NCBI RefSeq assembly: GCF_020400585.1
Contig: NZ_JAINVF010000020.1
Location: forward strand, 62,001 to 126,000
Reading direction: 5' to 3'
Source of the DNA: Streptomyces sp. NK08204
GTDB lineage: Bacteria; Actinomycetota; Actinomycetes; Streptomycetales; Streptomycetaceae
Length of the DNA: 64,000 nt
Shown: positions 28,842 to 38,800 of the stretch, in pieces
Position numbering within the stretch: position 1 is the stretch's first letter
How the letters are laid out: each line of letters starts with the position of its first letter
Position numbers and translations under genes: made by a program
Notes under the pieces: generated by a model
What the model was told of the DNA's origin: nothing
Seen by the model: the letters and a program-made list of their open reading frames with translations, nothing else
The model's database searches: none

Positions 28842-28904
28842 GTGCGGCATCAGCACGTGGGCGGCACCGCCCGTGTGCGGCATCAGCCCGTGTGCAGCAT
28901 CAGT
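28842..28904. repeat. Three imperfect copies of GTGCGGCATCAGC at the 3' end of a transporter gene
   Basis: Copies at 28842-28854, 28875-28887 and 28892-28904 (last one GTGCAGCATCAGT). The third encodes the last residues (LMLHT) of the DMT transporter. The other two lie at or beyond its stop codon and would encode similar residues, as if its 3' end had been duplicated. Confidence 0.6.
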
Positions 28905-29731
28905 CCGATGCCCACGACCAGCAGGCCCGCCGCCGCGATGCGGGGCGCGCCGAAACGCTCCTTGAAGAACAGGGCGCCTATGGCCGCGCCGACGATGATC
29001 GAGGATTCGCGCAGCGCGGCCACGGGGGCGAGTTCGGCGCGGGTCTGCGCCCACAGCACCAGGCCGTACGCGCAGACGGACAGCGCCGCACCCAGCAGCC
29101 CGAGGGCGGCGAAAGGGCGCAGCACGGCCACCGACGCGCGCCCCCAGCGGAAGCAGACGGCGTACGCCGGGATCGCCACGCCCTGCACCGCCATCAGCCA
29201 GCCGGTGTAGCCGAGCGGCGAGCCGGAGGCGCGTACGCCGAGCCCGTCGATGACCGTGTAGGAGGCGATGGACAGCCCCGTCGCGAGCGCGGCCCCGATC
29301 GCCGCCCACTGCGGCCGGTGCCCGCGCAGCCCCCACAGGGCGACGCCGGTCAGGCCGGTGCAGCACAGCACGATGCCGGCGGCGCCCCAGGTTCCGGGCA
29401 CCTCGTGCGCGAAGACGGCCGCGAACACGGTGACCACCAGCGGGGCGCTGCCCCGGGCGATCGGATAGGCCTGCCCGAAGTCCCCGAGCCGGAACGACGT
29501 CATCAGCAGCAGGACGTAGACGATGTGGACGGCGGCCGAGACGAGCAGGTACGGCCATGCGCGCGCCGCCGGGAACGCCGTGAACGGCGCCAGCAGCAGG
29601 CCGATGAGCACCCCGCCGGCCAGGATCAGCGTGAACCCGACCAGTTTGTCGGTGATGCGGTGGGCGATGGCGTTCCAGCTGGCATGGGTGACCGCCGCGG
29701 CCAGGACGGCTCCGGCCACCAGCGGCGTCAC
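28883..29731 (-). CDS. EamA/DMT-superfamily transporter
   Basis: A 282-residue membrane protein with ten predicted helices in two EamA halves (residues 1-135 and 140-282). The family exports or imports small metabolites. Motifs include ASWNAIAHRI near the N-terminus and the terminal EamA pattern LRESSIIVGAAIGALFFKE. GTG 29731 overlaps the stop of the YbaK gene (GTGA), so the two are co-translated. Substrate unknown. Confidence 0.88.
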   Translation of the reverse strand: MTPLVAGAVLAAAVTHASWNAIAHRITDKLVGFTLILAGGVLIGLLLAPFTAFPAARAWPYLLVSAAVHIVYVLLLMTSFRLGDFGQAYPIARGSAPLVVTVFAAVFAHEVPGTWGAAGIVLCCTGLTGVALWGLRGHRPQWAAIGAALATGLSIASYTVIDGLGVRASGSPLGYTGWLMAVQGVAIPAYAVCFRWGRASVAVLRPFAALGLLGAALSVCAYGLVLWAQTRAELAPVAALRESSIIVGAAIGALFFKERFGAPRIAAAGLLVVGIGLMLHTG

Positions 29732-30246
29732 GCGGTCCGCTCGCGCACGTCCACCAGTGCGGCACCGGCGTGGGTGAGGAGGTCCTCCGGCTCGATCGGG
29801 AAGACGGTGTGGGGGGTTCCGGCCGCCGCCCACACCGTGTCGTGCGCGAGCAGGGAGCGGTCGGCGAGCACCCGGGTGCGGGTGCGGTGCCCGAAGGGCG
29901 GTACGCCGCCGATGGCGTAACCGGTGGTCTCGCGCACGACAGCGGCGTCGGCCCGGGTGACCTTCTCCGCGCCCAGTTCCCGCCGTACCCGCTCCACGTC
30001 CACGCGTGAGGCCCCGTCCATCAGCACCAGCACCGGGACCCCGTCGGCGGCGAAGACCAACGACTTGCAGATCTGGCTCAGTTCGCACCCGATCGCGGCG
30101 GCGGCCTCGGCGGCGGTCCGGGTGGCCTCCGGGAAGCGCCGCGTGCGCGCGAGCACCTCGTCCAGGCCGAGCGCGCGCAGCGCCTCGGCGAACCGCGGGT
30201 GGGCTCCGGATCCTTCGGCGTCGGTGGCGGCGGCTGTCGTCGTCAT
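29728..30246 (-). CDS. YbaK/EbsC-family aminoacyl-tRNA deacylase
   Basis: A 172-residue trans-editing domain protein that hydrolyses mischarged tRNA. It shows the family pattern ELSQICKSLVFAADG with the conserved Lys, then GASRVDVERVRRELG and YAIGGVPPFGH. Normal length for a free-standing editing domain. ATG 30246. It overlaps the downstream EamA gene by four bases. Confidence 0.92.
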   Translation of the reverse strand: MTTTAAATDAEGSGAHPRFAEALRALGLDEVLARTRRFPEATRTAAEAAAAIGCELSQICKSLVFAADGVPVLVLMDGASRVDVERVRRELGAEKVTRADAAVVRETTGYAIGGVPPFGHRTRTRVLADRSLLAHDTVWAAAGTPHTVFPIEPEDLLTHAGAALVDVRERTA

Positions 30247-30417
30247 GGGGGCACGCTACGACATCGCCGGGGCGCGCTCACGCAGTTTTCACCCGCCACT
30301 TCGCAGTTGCGGTACGGATCATGATTACCTGGCCCTGCACCACAACGATCGTGCAGGAAAAGAGATGTGAGAACACGGCCCGGTCGCATGGCCGCCCGGG
30401 CCTTCGGGGGACCGCTC

Positions 30418-30966
30418 GTGAGCGAACGCAAAGGCGTACAGGCCGACGGCAAGCTGCCGGAACCGGACCAGTCGGAACTGCCACTGTCGCCGGACGAGAT
30501 CAGGCGGCACGGCATCCTTCCGGGCTGGGAGGGGCACTACACGGCCCCGCCCGCCGGCAGCACCGTGGACCCGCTGGACCGGCCGCCGCTCCAGCCGGAT
30601 CCGCCCGGCGTGATCAAGCCGCCGGGGAAGTCCGGCAGGCCGGGAGACCGGCTGAAGATCGCCCCGTCGGTGCTGAAGACGGCCGCCGGGCACGTGGACG
30701 ACATCTACGACGCCTTCTACAAGCCGGCCGCCACCCTGGAGGAGCCGGCGCTGGAGGCCGTGCGCGAGCTGGCGGGCATGGAGTCGGCGCCGGCCATCCG
30801 GCTGGCCCACCGGCAGTGGGAGCGGCAGGCCGGCACGGTCACGGCATGGCTGGCCCACATCGCCGAGAGCCTGCGGTCGACCGACGGCACCTACAAGAAG
30901 ACCGACGCCGCCGTCGAGGAGTCGGCGCGGCAGGTGCGGGTCCGCTCGGCGCTGGAGGACTACTGA
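30418..30966 (+). CDS. Helical protein of a putative type VII secretion cassette
   Basis: A 182-residue protein from GTG 30418 (GGGGG eight bases upstream; ATG 30388 is possible). Residues 1-75 are Pro-rich and likely disordered. Residues 80-182 are an alpha-helical hairpin with Trp residues in the RQWERQAGTVTAWLAHIAE turn region and a YKKTD element that fits the YxxxD/E secretion signal of ESX substrates. The stop overlaps the ATG of the next gene (TGATG). I infer a WXG100-like partner; no exact family recognised. Confidence 0.7.
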   Translation: MSERKGVQADGKLPEPDQSELPLSPDEIRRHGILPGWEGHYTAPPAGSTVDPLDRPPLQPDPPGVIKPPGKSGRPGDRLKIAPSVLKTAAGHVDDIYDAFYKPAATLEEPALEAVRELAGMESAPAIRLAHRQWERQAGTVTAWLAHIAESLRSTDGTYKKTDAAVEESARQVRVRSALEDY

Positions 30967-32102
30967 TGGCGATCACCTTCTACCAGGCCCTGATGGGCGC
31001 GGATCTCACGGTCCTGGACGATCTGGCGGACCGCTGGAAGAGCATCCACGGCAAGATCAAGGGTCTCGGCAAGCAGATGCACGACGAGGTCCTCGCGCCG
31101 TTGCGCAACAAGGGCTACTGGGAAGGGGCCGCGGCCCCGTACGCCTGGAAGATGATCGACGACATCCAGCGGCAGCTGGAGGACGCCGCTGCCGTGGCGG
31201 ACGCGGCGCAGCGCGTGGTCCAGGACGCGGTGGGCGATCTGAAGGCCGCCCAGCGCGATCTCAGGGACGCCGTTGGGCGGGCCACGGACAAGGGGCTCTC
31301 CATCGGCTCGGACGGGACCGTGTCCACCGACGTCGTCGGTGTCTGCAAGGTCGACACCACCAAGGACGACGACAAGATCATCGAGGCGGCGCAGCACGAG
31401 ATCGCGCAGATCCTGAAGCGCGGTGTCGCGGCCGACCGCGACCTCGCCTTCAGCCTGGTGTCGGACCTCGGCCTCGGCCAGTGGTTCAACGACAACCCCA
31501 GGTTCAAGGACATCGACCACACCGGCGGGATCGGGGAGGACGAGTACAACGCGCTCGGTCTCGCCATGCAGAACAAGGACCCCTACCCGGGCACGAGTTC
31601 GGACGACCCGTACTCGCTCGGCTGGGACTGGGTGACCGGCGACGGCCCCCGGCACCGCGAGTACCACAGCGGCGACGAGCTGACCGAGCTGATCCGGTCC
31701 AGCGAGAGCATGAAGAAGCTGCGGCTGGACACGCTGCAGCAGTGGCAGAACACGGGGCAGCCCGAGGGCAGCGTGGCGTACTCGATCTCGGAGAGCGGCA
31801 AGCTGGGCGCGCTGGAGAAGCTCGTCACCACGGACCTGCCCGCGATCGTCACCGGGGACGAGGACCACCTGGGAGAGGCGTTCACCGGTTCGTACAACCT
31901 GAACTACGCGGTCAAGGGCCAGGACCCCGACGGCTCCCTGGTCGTCGAGTACAAGCTGCGCAACACCACGAGCAACGAGTCGTTCCTGCACTACGTCGGC
32001 TACTACGACTGGTTGAAGAAGTTCAACCGCGACGAAGGCGTCTTCTCGTCCGTGGACCAGGAGATCGTCTGGACCGAACGCATTCCGGCGAAGGGAGAGT
32101 AG
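30966..32102 (+). CDS. WXG-motif protein with unrecognised C-terminal domain, candidate T7SS effector
   Basis: A 378-residue protein without signal peptide. Residues 1-110 are two long helices with a W-x-G turn at W52-E-G54 (KGYWEGAAAP), as in WXG100/LXG proteins. Residues 110-200 are a linker and helical segment. Residues 200-378 are an alpha/beta domain with aromatic strands (YNLNYAVKGQDPDGSLVVEY, HYVGYYDWLKKFN) that I do not recognise. The N-terminal targeting module with a variable C-terminus is the layout of polymorphic toxins, but no catalytic motif is evident. Translationally coupled to the gene before it; a lipoprotein gene follows after four bases. Confidence 0.7.
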   Translation: MAITFYQALMGADLTVLDDLADRWKSIHGKIKGLGKQMHDEVLAPLRNKGYWEGAAAPYAWKMIDDIQRQLEDAAAVADAAQRVVQDAVGDLKAAQRDLRDAVGRATDKGLSIGSDGTVSTDVVGVCKVDTTKDDDKIIEAAQHEIAQILKRGVAADRDLAFSLVSDLGLGQWFNDNPRFKDIDHTGGIGEDEYNALGLAMQNKDPYPGTSSDDPYSLGWDWVTGDGPRHREYHSGDELTELIRSSESMKKLRLDTLQQWQNTGQPEGSVAYSISESGKLGALEKLVTTDLPAIVTGDEDHLGEAFTGSYNLNYAVKGQDPDGSLVVEYKLRNTTSNESFLHYVGYYDWLKKFNRDEGVFSSVDQEIVWTERIPAKGE

Positions 32103-32106
32103 CCCC

Positions 32107-32610
32107 GTGTTCCGAGTCCTGCTCAAGGGCATGCGTCCGCGCTGGGTGACCGCCGTGGCCGTGCCGGCGCTGCTGTACCCGCTGGCCGGCTGCTCCTCCG
32201 CGGCCACGGCCGTCGAGGCCTGCATGGGGAAGCAGGCGACCTCCGTCAGCTCCGTGGATCTGACCGGGACTTACGCGGGGGAGGGCAGAGCGAGGGGTGC
32301 GACGATCACCCTCACGTCGACGGACGGCAAGCCCGGCGGCAGGGTCACCGTGCACCACTGGCCGACCGGCAGCTATTACCGGGGCGAACTCGGCGGCACG
32401 TTCGACGGTTCCGGCACCTGGGAGCTGCAGCACGGCGCCTCTGCGGGCGGACATCCGCAGGTCGGCCTCAGCCTCACCGAACCACGGTTCTTCCTGCCCG
32501 GCGACACCCTCGACACCCTGTCGATCGCCGGGGACGGCAAGCGCACGTACCTCTATCAGGAGGACGACCCGGACACCTGCCCGGCCTTCCGGGTGCGGCT
32601 GCGGCACTGA
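32107..32610 (+). CDS. Small lipoprotein ending the cassette
   Basis: A 167-residue predicted lipoprotein: basic N-terminus, hydrophobic stretch, lipobox LAGC (Cys29). The mature part is rich in beta strands (VDLTGTYAGEGRARGATITL, GSYYRGELGGTFDGSGTWEL) and may have a disulfide between the Cys near residues 39 and 158. GTG 32107 lies four bases after the WXG gene. A membrane lipoprotein paired with a candidate exported toxin could be an immunity protein; that is inference. Confidence 0.75.
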   Translation: MFRVLLKGMRPRWVTAVAVPALLYPLAGCSSAATAVEACMGKQATSVSSVDLTGTYAGEGRARGATITLTSTDGKPGGRVTVHHWPTGSYYRGELGGTFDGSGTWELQHGASAGGHPQVGLSLTEPRFFLPGDTLDTLSIAGDGKRTYLYQEDDPDTCPAFRVRLRH

Positions 32611-32617
32611 GGAAGAA

Positions 32618-32659
32618 GCCGGTGAGGGCGCCCCGTCCGCACGGGGCGCCCTCACCGGC
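32618..32659. terminator. Strong bidirectional terminator
   Basis: A perfect 19-bp stem (left arm GCCGGTGAGGGCGCCCCGT, right arm its complement) with a four-base loop CCGC, between the convergent lipoprotein and MMPL genes. Confidence 0.9.
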
Positions 32660-32680
32660 TCGGACGTCAGAAGCGGTACG

Positions 32681-34894
32681 TCAGGCCCGTACCAGCTCCC
32701 TGTCGTCGTCGAGGTCCGTGCGCTCGGTCTCCGCGCGCAGGCCTTCGCCCTCGACGTCGACGTCGGGCAGTACGCGCTCCAGCCACCCCGGCAGCCACCA
32801 GGCCCGCTTGCCGAGCAGGGCGAGGACCGCCGGGACGATGGCCATGCGAACGATGAACGCGTCGAAGAAGACGGCGATGGCGAGGCCGAAGCCGATCATC
32901 TTGATCATGGACTCGCTGGAGCCCATGAAGCCGGAGAAGACGGCGATCATGATGACGGCCGCGGCGGTCACCACCCGCGCCCCGTAGCGGAAGCCCGTCA
33001 CCACCGCCTGGACCGGCTTCTCGCCGTGGACGTACGCCTCGCGCATACGGGTCACGAGGAACACCTCGTAGTCCATGGCGAGACCGAAGACCACGCCGAC
33101 CATGAAGATCGGCATCATCGACATGACCGGGCCGGTCTGCTCGACGTTCATCAGGCCGGACAGCCAGCCCCACTGGAAGACCGCGACCACGGCGCCGAGG
33201 GCCGCCAGCACGCTGAGCAGGAAGCCGAGGGCCGCCTTCAGCGGGACGAGGACCGAGCGGAACACCACGATCAGCAGCAGGAAGGCGAGGCCGACCACCA
33301 GGCCGAGGTACGGCAGCAGCGCGTCGTTCAGCTTCTGCGAGACGTCGATGTTCATCGCCGTCGTACCGGTCACCAGGACCTCGGAGTCCGTCTCGCGGGC
33401 GATGTCCCTGCCCTTGTCGCGGATGGCGTGCACCAGGTCCTCGGTGGTCTTCGAGGACGGCTTGGACTTGGGGACGACGGTGATCGTGGCGGTGTCGCCG
33501 GCCTTGTTGGGCATGGCCGGGGTGACCGTGACGACGTCCTCGAGGCCCTTGATCTCGTTGCCGACCTTGGTGAAGTCGGCCTTGGGGTGGGCGCTGCCCT
33601 TGGCGTCGACGACGACCATCAGCGGGCCGTTGAAGCCGGGGCCGAAGCCGTCGGACAGGAGGTCGTAGGCGCGGCGCTGGGTGGTGGAGACGGGCTGGGA
33701 GCCGTCGTCGGGCAGGCCCAGTTCGAGGGATGCGGCCGGGACCGCCGCCGCGCCGAGGCCGATGACGCCGAGGAGGAGGACGGCGACCGGGCGCCGTACG
33801 ACGAAGCTCGCCCAGCGCGTGCCCATGTTCGGGCGGCCCGCCTGCTGGGGCTTGCGGCCGCCGCCGAGCAGCTTGCTCTTCTCACCGGCCGGCTTGACCT
33901 TGCGGCCCACGTAGCCGAGCAGCGCGGGGATGAGCGTGAGGGCGATCAGGACCGCGATCGCGACCGTGCCGGCCGCCGCGACGCCCATCTTGGTCAGCAT
34001 CGGGATGTTGACGACGGACAGGCCGACCAGCGCGATGACGACGGTCAGGCCGGCGAAGACCACCGCGGAGCCCGCCGTGCCGACGGCCCGTCCGACCGCC
34101 TCCTCGCGCTCGCGGCCCGCGGCCAGTTCGGCGCGGTAGCGGGAGACGATGAACAGGGCGTAGTCGATGCCGACGGCCAGGCCGATCATCGATGCGAGGG
34201 TGGAGGTAGTGGTGCCCAGGTCCAGGGCGTTGGCCAGCGCGGCGATCGTGGAGACGCCGATGCCGACGCCGATGACGGCGGTCAGCAGCGGGAGTCCGGC
34301 CGCGAGCAGCGAGCCGAAGGTGATCACGAGCACGACGGCGGCGACGGCGATGCCGATGACCTCGCTGTTGCCGGTCTCGGGCTTGGTGTTGAGCGCGTCA
34401 CCGCCGACCTCGACGGTCAGCCCGGCATCACGTGCGTCCTGTGCGGCCTTCTTCAGGGCGTCGCGCGAGGAGTCCTCCAGCTCCATGCCGGAGACCTTGT
34501 ACTTCACGGAGGTGTAGGCGATCGCGCCGTCCTTGCTGACGGCGTGCCCGGCGTAGGGGTCGGCGACGGAGGCGACCTCCGAGCCGTCCTTCAGTTCCTT
34601 CACCGTCTTCTCGACGGTGGCCTTGTTGAGGACGTCGGTCATCTTCTCGCCGCGCGGCGCCTTGAAGACGACGCGGGCGGTCGCGCCGTCGGCGCTCATG
34701 CCGGGGAAGCGCTGCTCCAGCAGGTCGAAGGCCTTCTGCGCTTCGGTACCGGGGACCGAGAAGGACGAGTTGCCGGGGGCCGGCGCGGAGGCGGCGCCCA
34801 CTCCGGCGAGGGTGAGCAGCGCAACCCATAGGAGGGCGAAGACGTGCCGTCGCCGGAAAGCCAGCCGGCCGAGTTTGTAGAGGAACGTGGCCAC
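32681..34894 (-). CDS. MMPL/RND-family transporter
   Basis: A 737-residue polytopic exporter of the MmpL family, with about 12 helices and two extracytoplasmic porter domains (about 40-180 and 400-530). Conserved motifs include GIDYALFIVSRYRAEL (about 245) and the second-half equivalent GLAMDYEVFLVTRMREAY (about 615), which carry the proton-relay Asp/Tyr residues. Such proteins export lipids, siderophores or drugs. A TetR regulator lies upstream in the same orientation and probably controls it. Confidence 0.92.
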   Translation of the reverse strand: MATFLYKLGRLAFRRRHVFALLWVALLTLAGVGAASAPAPGNSSFSVPGTEAQKAFDLLEQRFPGMSADGATARVVFKAPRGEKMTDVLNKATVEKTVKELKDGSEVASVADPYAGHAVSKDGAIAYTSVKYKVSGMELEDSSRDALKKAAQDARDAGLTVEVGGDALNTKPETGNSEVIGIAVAAVVLVITFGSLLAAGLPLLTAVIGVGIGVSTIAALANALDLGTTTSTLASMIGLAVGIDYALFIVSRYRAELAAGREREEAVGRAVGTAGSAVVFAGLTVVIALVGLSVVNIPMLTKMGVAAAGTVAIAVLIALTLIPALLGYVGRKVKPAGEKSKLLGGGRKPQQAGRPNMGTRWASFVVRRPVAVLLLGVIGLGAAAVPAASLELGLPDDGSQPVSTTQRRAYDLLSDGFGPGFNGPLMVVVDAKGSAHPKADFTKVGNEIKGLEDVVTVTPAMPNKAGDTATITVVPKSKPSSKTTEDLVHAIRDKGRDIARETDSEVLVTGTTAMNIDVSQKLNDALLPYLGLVVGLAFLLLIVVFRSVLVPLKAALGFLLSVLAALGAVVAVFQWGWLSGLMNVEQTGPVMSMMPIFMVGVVFGLAMDYEVFLVTRMREAYVHGEKPVQAVVTGFRYGARVVTAAAVIMIAVFSGFMGSSESMIKMIGFGLAIAVFFDAFIVRMAIVPAVLALLGKRAWWLPGWLERVLPDVDVEGEGLRAETERTDLDDDRELVRA

Positions 34895-35007
34895 GGGGTC
34901 GTACTCCCGGTCAGGTCGTTGGGTTCATCAGGGCAGGGGCGATCAGCCCGACGACGTGAGCGGTGACGTCAGGTGGAGCTGGGTACAACGGGGTGAGCTG
35001 GGGGCTG

Positions 35008-35616
35008 TCAGTCGGTGCTGACGCCGAGGGCGGGGAGAACCACGGCGTCGATGTACGAGGTGAGGAAGGCCTGGGTGGGTGGCTGGTCGTCGAGCAGCGC
35101 CCGGGTGACGAAGCCGCCGACCATCATGTGCATCATGAAGTCCAGTGCCGGGCAGTCGGGGCGGACCTCGCCCCGGTCGACCGCGCGCTGCAGCACCTGC
35201 CGGAACCCTCCCATCTCGGGCTCCACGATCTGCTCACGGAAGACCTGGCGCAGATCGTCGTTGTGGTGCATCGCCATGGCGATACCCCGCATGAGCGCGG
35301 AGTTCCGCTCCATGGCGCGGTCGTCCTGCAGCGCCACCACGGCGTGCAGGTCGCCGGAGAGGGAGCCGGTGTCGATCTCGCCGGCATGGCCTCTCTTGCT
35401 GTGCCGCAGCGCCCCGACGACCAGCTGGGCCTTGCCGCCCCACTGGCGGTAGAGCGTGGCCTTGCTGGACCGGGTGCGGGCGGCCACGGCGTCCATGGTG
35501 AGGGCGTCGTAGCCGACTTCCCGGAGCAGGTCGAGCACGGCCTCGTACAGCTCGGCCTCGCGCTCGGGGGTGATACGACTGCGACGCGACGTCGCGGTCG
35601 AGGCGGTCTCGATCAT
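35008..35616 (-). CDS. TetR-family regulator
   Basis: A 202-residue repressor. The N-terminal helix-turn-helix is AVLDLLREVGYDALTMDAVAARTRSSKATLYRQWGGKAQL, followed by a helical ligand domain (LDFMMHMMVGGFVTRALL). ATG 35616 follows AGGAGGTGAG; an upstream start at 35673 lies inside the operator region and is unlikely. It sits 113 bases upstream of the MMPL gene. A palindromic site lies between it and the divergent tricorn gene. Confidence 0.92.
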   Translation of the reverse strand: MIETASTATSRRSRITPEREAELYEAVLDLLREVGYDALTMDAVAARTRSSKATLYRQWGGKAQLVVGALRHSKRGHAGEIDTGSLSGDLHAVVALQDDRAMERNSALMRGIAMAMHHNDDLRQVFREQIVEPEMGGFRQVLQRAVDRGEVRPDCPALDFMMHMMVGGFVTRALLDDQPPTQAFLTSYIDAVVLPALGVSTD

Positions 35617-35646
35617 CCCGCTCACCTCCTGCTCCGAACGACACGG

Positions 35647-35704
35647 TTTCGTACGTGACCGAATGTACCGCACCCACTAGCGAAACGAAACCGTTTCGTA
35701 CGTG
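35647..35704. promoter_or_regulatory. Palindromic operator ACGAAACCGTTTCGT and half-site, for the TetR regulator
   Basis: A perfect 6+6 inverted repeat ACGAAA-CCG-TTTCGT at 35685-35699. The right half with its flank (TTTCGTACGTG) recurs at 35647-35657 and 35694-35704. It lies 31-88 bases upstream of the TetR start, typical autoregulation geometry. The rest of the 244-base region 35617-35860 shows no gene. Confidence 0.7.
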
Positions 35705-35860
35705 CCCTCGGTCACGACCCCGTCAGCAGCTCGCGCAACGCCTCACTCGGCACGTCACTCCCGAGTCGCGCAACGGGTGCACGAACGCCGCTCCGCAAAA
35801 GTTCCCGGCGCCGGCGCCGCACGAGTTGCTGCGCTCCAGCCACGGGAAAAGCATGGAAAA

Positions 35861-38800
35861 GTGAGCTATCTGCGCCTTCCCCACCTCATCGGCGACCTGC
35901 TGTGCTTCGTGACCGAGGACGACCTCTGGCTGGCGCCCCTCGACACCCCGGGCCGCGCCTGGCGGCTCACCGTGGACCGCACGAAGGCCGGCCCCCCGCG
36001 CTTCTCCCCCGACGGGCGGCACATCGCGTACACGAGCTGGCGCAGCCTCGTCCCGGAGATCCATGTCGTCGCCGTCGACGGCGGGCCCGCGCGACAGCTG
36101 ACGTACTGGGGCAGCGCCGACACCCGGGTCTGCGGCTGGACACCGGACGGCGACATCCTCGCCGTCGCCTCGCACGGGGAGCCCTTCTCGTACTTCACCT
36201 GGGCCTACAAGGTGTCCGCCGACGGCGACCCGGGCCGCAAGCTGCCCTGGGGCCCGGTCTCCGACATCCAGGTCGCCGACATCGAGGCCGGGCACCGCAC
36301 ACTCCTCCTCACCGGCACCCCGCCGCACGAACCGGCCTCCTGGAAGCGGTACCGGGGCGGCGCCATGGGGCGGCTGTGGCTGCACGGTCAGCGGCTGCTC
36401 GAAGACATCGACGGCCACCTGGAGTCGCCGATGTTCGTCGGCGGCCGGATCGCCTTCCTCTCCGACCACGAGGGCACCGGCAACCTGTACTCGTGCGCCT
36501 ACGACGGCTCCGATCTGCGCCGCCACACCGACCACGACGCCTTCTACGCGCGCGCGGCCAGCACCGACGGTGCCCGCGTGGTCTACCAGTGCGCCGGCGA
36601 GCTGTGGATCGTCGACGACCTGTCCCCGGACTCGGTCCCGCGCAGACTGGACGTGCGGCTGAGCGGCCCGCGCGCCGGGCGGCGCCCCTACCTCGTGCCC
36701 GCCGCCCAGAACGTCGACGGCATCTCGGTGGACGAGACCGGCCGGGCCAGCGCCGTCGTCGTGCGCGGCAGCCTGTACTGGCTCACCCACCGCGACGGCC
36801 CCGCCCGGACGATCACCGACCCGCCCGGCGTGCGGGTGCGGCTGCCGGAGATGCTGGGCTCGACAGGGCAGGTGGCGTACGTGACCGACGCCGAGGGCGA
36901 GGACGCCGTCGAGATCGCCCATCTGCCCCGGGCCAGCGGCGACCGCGCCCCGCGCCGGCTGGCCTCCGGCGAGCTGGGCCGGGTCCTGGAGATGGTCTGC
37001 GACCCGCTCGGCGAGCGCCTGGCCCTCGCCTCGCACGACGGACGGCTGCTGCTCCTGGACGCGACCGAGGAAGCGGCTGCCGCTGCGGGCGCCGAGGACC
37101 CTGGCGGCGAGGCCCCGAGCAGCACGGACCCTGGCGGCGAGGCCCCGAGCAGCGCGGACCCTGGCGGCGAGGCCCTGAGCAGCGCGGACCCGACCAGCGC
37201 GGACCCGGGCGGCGCGGTGACCGAGCTGATCCGGTCCGTCAACGGACCCGTCCGCGACCTCGCCTTCTCCCCGGACGGCTGCTGGCTCACCTGGTCCCAC
37301 CCGGGCATCGGGCGCTCCCTGCGGCAGATCAAGCTGGCCCGCATCAAGGACCGGCTGGTCGTGGACGTCACCAACGGCCGCTTCGAGGACGAGAACCCCG
37401 TCTTCACACGCGACGGCCGTTACCTCGCCTTCCTGTCCTGGCGCGGCTTCGACCCGGTGTACGACGTGCACACCGGCGACCTGTCCTTCCCGCTGGGCTG
37501 CCGCCCGTACCTGGTGCCGCTGTCCTCGGCCACCCCGTCCCCGTTCGCCCTGAATCCGGAGGGGCGGCCGGCCGCCGGCGGGCTCGACCCGGTCGAGGAC
37601 GAGGAGGCCGGCGAGAGCGGCGCGGTGACGGTCGAGGTGGAGGGCCTGGAGAGCAGGGTGACGCCGTTCCCGGTCATCGCCTCCAAGTACTCGGCGCTGT
37701 GTCCGGTCGCGGGCGGCGGACTGGTCTGGCTGCGCTGGCCGATCTCCGGCGCGCTCGGCGAGACCTTCGCCAACCCGGCCGACATCAGCGGGCGGCCGAC
37801 CCTGGAGCACTTCAACATCGCCAAGGCGAAGAAGTCCGAACTGGTCGGCGACCTGGACTGGTTCGGGGTGAGCGGCGACGGCACCCGGCTCGTCGTCGTC
37901 GACGAGGACGAACTGCGGGCCGTGCCCTCCACCGAGCCCGGCGACAGCGACACGACCGTCTGGATCGACCTGCGCCGCGTCCTGCACAAGGTGGATCCGG
38001 CCGCCGAGTGGCGCCAGGCCTACGACGAGGCCGGCCGCCTGATCCGCGCCTACTTCTGGGACCCGGGGATGTGTGGCATCGACTGGGACGCGGTGCTCGA
38101 CCAGTACCGCCCCCTGGTCGAACGGGTGGCCACCCCCGACGAGTTCGCCGACCTGCTGCGCGAAGTCCTGGGCGAACTGGGCACCTCGCACGCCTACGTC
38201 GCCGCCGCCCGCCGCAACGAGGGGCCGCCGCACTACCAGCGCCGGCAGGGACTGCTCGGCGCCAACTTCGTACGCCGGGAGGGCCGCTGGACGGTCAAGC
38301 GCATCCTGCCCGGCGAATCGTCCGACCCCAAGGCGCGCTCACCGCTGTCCGGCACGGGGATCCGCGAGGGCGCCGTCCTCACCCACGTCGACGGCCGCCC
38401 GGTCGATCCGGTGACCGGCCCGTTCCCCCTGCTGGCGGGCTCGGGCGGGACGACCGTCGAGCTGACCTTCACCCCGGCCGAGGGCGAGGCGGGGCACCCG
38501 CGGCGGGTCGCGGTCGTCCCGCTCGTCGAGGAACGTCCGCTGCGCTACCAGGACTGGGTGGCCAAACGCCGTGCCGTCGTACGGGAGTTGAGCGGCGGCA
38601 AGTGCGGCTACCTGCACATCCCCGACATGGGCGGCTCGGGATGGGCCCAGTTCAACCGCGACCTGCGCATGGAGGTGTCCCGCCCGGCCCTGATCGTCGA
38701 CGTCCGCGGCAACGCGGGCGGGCACATCAGCGAGCTGGTCATCGAGAAGCTGACCCGGACGATCCTGGGCTGGGACCTGACCCGGGACGCCCAGCCGGTG

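Noticed and set aside
35723..38233. Long open frame opposite the tricorn gene
   Set aside because: Antisense shadow of a high-GC gene; its product shows no domain pattern and the sense strand has the complete tricorn motifs.
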